7,988 bases of DNA, from assembly GCA_021840785.1 (NCBI GenBank), contig JAKBXD010000086.1, positions 1 through 7,988 of the forward strand. Reading direction: 5' to 3'. Below are positions 6,742 to 7,988 of the stretch, one piece after another; the first letter of the stretch is position 1, and each line of letters starts with the position of its first letter. The stretch comes from Pseudomonadota bacterium (GTDB taxonomy: Bacteria; Pseudomonadota; Gammaproteobacteria; Acidithiobacillales; Acidithiobacillaceae). The notes under the pieces were generated by a model, which was not told the DNA's origin, did not search any database, and was given only the letters and a program-made list of their open reading frames with translations. A program made the translations under genes and the position numbers.

Positions 6742-6777
6742 GGGCACATAAAAAATGGTGTGGATTTGATTTTACAC

Positions 6778-6820
6778 GGCGTCTCTCCTCAATATCGACG
6801 TCCGAAAATGACGAGACGCC
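6778..6820. repeat. 8-bp inverted repeat with central GACGTC
   Basis: GGCGTCTC (6778-6785) and its exact complement GAGACGCC (6813-6820) are 27 bases apart. The centre holds the palindrome GACGTC (6797-6802), almost concentric with the outer arms (centres differ by half a base). It lies just upstream of, and overlaps the expected -35 region of, the Ada-AlkA gene. It could be a regulator site or an mRNA hairpin; a long loop and no T-run argue against an intrinsic terminator. Confidence 0.5.
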
Positions 6821-6835
6821 CGCTGCCGCCTAGCT

Positions 6836-6841
6836 TATAAA
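6836..6841 (+). promoter_or_regulatory. Candidate -10 element for the Ada-AlkA gene
   Basis: TATAAA matches the -10 consensus at five of six positions. No acceptable -35 hexamer sits 16-18 bases upstream. If used, transcription would begin about 6-7 bases downstream, at or next to the A of the ATG at 6848, giving a leaderless or nearly leaderless mRNA. The same bases also form AAAGGGA (6839-6845), which could instead serve as a Shine-Dalgarno, though very close to the ATG. Confidence 0.35.
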
Positions 6842-6847
6842 GGGACT

Positions 6848-7988
6848 ATGAATACATCGGACCTTAATCGCGAAGCGTGCTACCGCGCCGTCCTGGCAAA
6901 AGACGCGCGGTTTGACGGCAAGTTCTACACGGCGGTGTTATCCACGGGCATCTATTGTCGTCCGATATGTCCCGCACGACCCCCCAAGCTGGAAAACTGT
7001 CTCTTTGTACCCAGCGCTGCGATAGCCCGGCAGTTGGGCTTCCGAGCCTGTTTGCGTTGCCGCCCGGAGTTGGCGGGAACCGAACCCTTCGCAGAGGGCA
7101 GCGCCCTGATGGTTGCTCGGGCCTTGCAGCGGATGAATGATGACGGCGCTTGGAATGGCACTAGTTTGGAGGAGGTGGCTGCGCAATTAGGTGTCAGCGG
7201 ACGGCATTTGCGGCGACTGTTTGGGCGCGTGCTCGGCAGCCCGCCGACGGCTCTGGCGCAGATGCAGCGCATTCTGCTGGCCAAAAAACTGATTGCAGAA
7301 ACCGGACTTTCCATGACCGATGTCGCACTTGCCGCAGGATTTGGCAGCGTCCGCCGTTTCAATGCGGTCATGCAGCGCCATTGTGGGTGTGCACCCGGCA
7401 CACTGCGCCATACTTCCGCTTCGAAGAGCGACATGGTTACGGGTATCACCTTGAAGCTGCCCTATACCCCGCCTTATGACTGGGCGGCACTGCTGGAATT
7501 TTTGGCAGGCCGTGCCATCCCTGGGGTGGAGGCCGTGCAGTCCGGCCAGTATTGGCGCGCCTTTGAGCTAGAGGGGGTACAGGGCCTTGTCGAAGTCCAT
7601 CCTGATCCGGTGGCCGATCAGCTTCTGGCAACCCTGCACGCAACGAAAATTCCCCCCGTAGGCGTCATCGTGGTGCGATTGCGCCGCCTGTTTGACCTGG
7701 ATACGGAGATCATTAGGATCGACCAGCATCTTTCCACAGACTCGCTTATGGCTTCACGCGTCAGGGCGAGACCGGGGTTGCGTGTCCCAGGCGCATGGGA
7801 TTTGTTCGAACTCACCGTGCGCGCGATATTGGGTCAGCAAATTAGCGTGGCCGCGGCGACCACGCTGTCGGGTCGGCTGGTTGCCGCCCTTGGGGAATCA
7901 CTCACAGAGGATATGGCGCGACTTTCAAACGGCACGGGAATCTCCAGGATATTCCCGACACCCGCCGCCGTCGTGGCCGCCGATCTGC
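6848..7988 (+). CDS. alkA: Ada-type regulator fused to AlkA DNA glycosylase (cut by right edge)
   Basis: The frame is open to the window end, giving 380 residues of an incomplete protein; translated by hand. Residues about 8-75 form the Ada zinc domain with Cys37, Cys41, Cys68 and Cys71, the spacing of the four Zn-binding cysteines of E. coli Ada, where the first accepts methyl groups from DNA methylphosphotriesters. An AraC-type two-helix-turn-helix DNA-binding region follows (about 106-133 and 155-182). From about 198 the AlkA N-terminal domain begins (ITLKLPYTPPYDW), then the helix-hairpin-helix glycosylase domain with LFELTVRAILGQQIS (319-333). The catalytic Asp of AlkA would lie beyond the edge. 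There is no room for an O6-methylguanine methyltransferase domain between the regulator and glycosylase parts. Predicted role: sense alkylation damage, activate transcription, and excise 3-methyladenine-type bases. AAAGGGA precedes the ATG. It is likely a separate transcription unit from the sucrose genes. Confidence 0.94.
   Translation, partial: MNTSDLNREACYRAVLAKDARFDGKFYTAVLSTGIYCRPICPARPPKLENCLFVPSAAIARQLGFRACLRCRPELAGTEPFAEGSALMVARALQRMNDDGAWNGTSLEEVAAQLGVSGRHLRRLFGRVLGSPPTALAQMQRILLAKKLIAETGLSMTDVALAAGFGSVRRFNAVMQRHCGCAPGTLRHTSASKSDMVTGITLKLPYTPPYDWAALLEFLAGRAIPGVEAVQSGQYWRAFELEGVQGLVEVHPDPVADQLLATLHATKIPPVGVIVVRLRRLFDLDTEIIRIDQHLSTDSLMASRVRARPGLRVPGAWDLFELTVRAILGQQISVAAATTLSGRLVAALGESLTEDMARLSNGTGISRIFPTPAAVVAADL

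Larger units (their letters stand above)
6742..6847. other. Intergenic region between the sucrose operon and the repair gene
   Basis: These 106 bases hold no ORF of note. I see no intrinsic terminator for the sucrose operon: the A-rich stretch at 6750-6755 is not preceded by a hairpin, and the clear inverted repeat at 6778-6820 is not followed by a T-run. A -10-like TATAAA lies at 6836-6841. Confidence 0.6.

Noticed and set aside
6778..6820. Inverted repeat read as an intrinsic terminator of the sucrose operon
   Set aside because: The loop is 27 bases and no T-run follows on either strand, so it is listed as a repeat and possible regulatory site only.
1..7988. Mobile element, CRISPR, tRNA or defence system
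   Set aside because: I found no repeats with spacers, transposase-like frame, tRNA-like cloverleaf or defence domain. Every long region is explained by metabolic, channel, transporter or repair genes of uniform character.

Overview
The window looks like a piece of chromosome from an acidophilic, sulfur- or iron-oxidising proteobacterium of the Acidithiobacillus type. The main clue is the sucrose synthase. Its chosen reading frame is 793 residues, the length I remember for the Acidithiobacillus caldus enzyme, and many motifs match that enzyme as I recall it. This is recognition from memory, not a database search. No RNA gene, CRISPR array, insertion sequence or other mobile element is visible.

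Layout: (1) positions 1-528, minus strand, hold the N-terminal part of a major facilitator superfamily (MFS) transporter that runs off the left edge. (2) Positions 529-745 are a divergent intergenic region with a plausible plus-strand promoter. (3) Positions 746-6741 hold four tightly packed plus-strand genes: a short MscS-type mechanosensitive channel, a PfkB-family fructokinase, a sucrose-phosphate synthase fused to sucrose-phosphate phosphatase, and a sucrose synthase. The junctions are a 4-bp ATGA overlap, a 2-bp gap and an 8-bp overlap, so they almost certainly form one operon. (4) Positions 6742-6847 are a short intergenic region with an 8-bp inverted repeat and a strong -10-like hexamer just before the next gene. 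(5) Positions 6848-7988 hold an Ada/AraC/AlkA fusion DNA-repair protein, cut by the right edge inside its glycosylase domain.

How the genes work together: the fused synthase/phosphatase can make sucrose from a nucleotide-glucose and fructose-6-phosphate and pull the reaction forward by dephosphorylation. Sucrose synthase can reversibly split sucrose with a nucleoside diphosphate to give nucleotide-glucose and fructose. Fructokinase returns fructose to fructose-6-phosphate. This is a closed sucrose synthesis and recovery loop. The co-translated mechanosensitive channel at the head of the operon suggests, by inference, that sucrose or general turgor is managed in osmotic stress, with a release valve made alongside the solute.

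I see no clearly undescribed system. The most notable points are the channel-sucrose operon, the non-plant-like nucleotide-site residues in sucrose synthase, the very short MscS architecture, and the unusual upstream region of the Ada-AlkA fusion.
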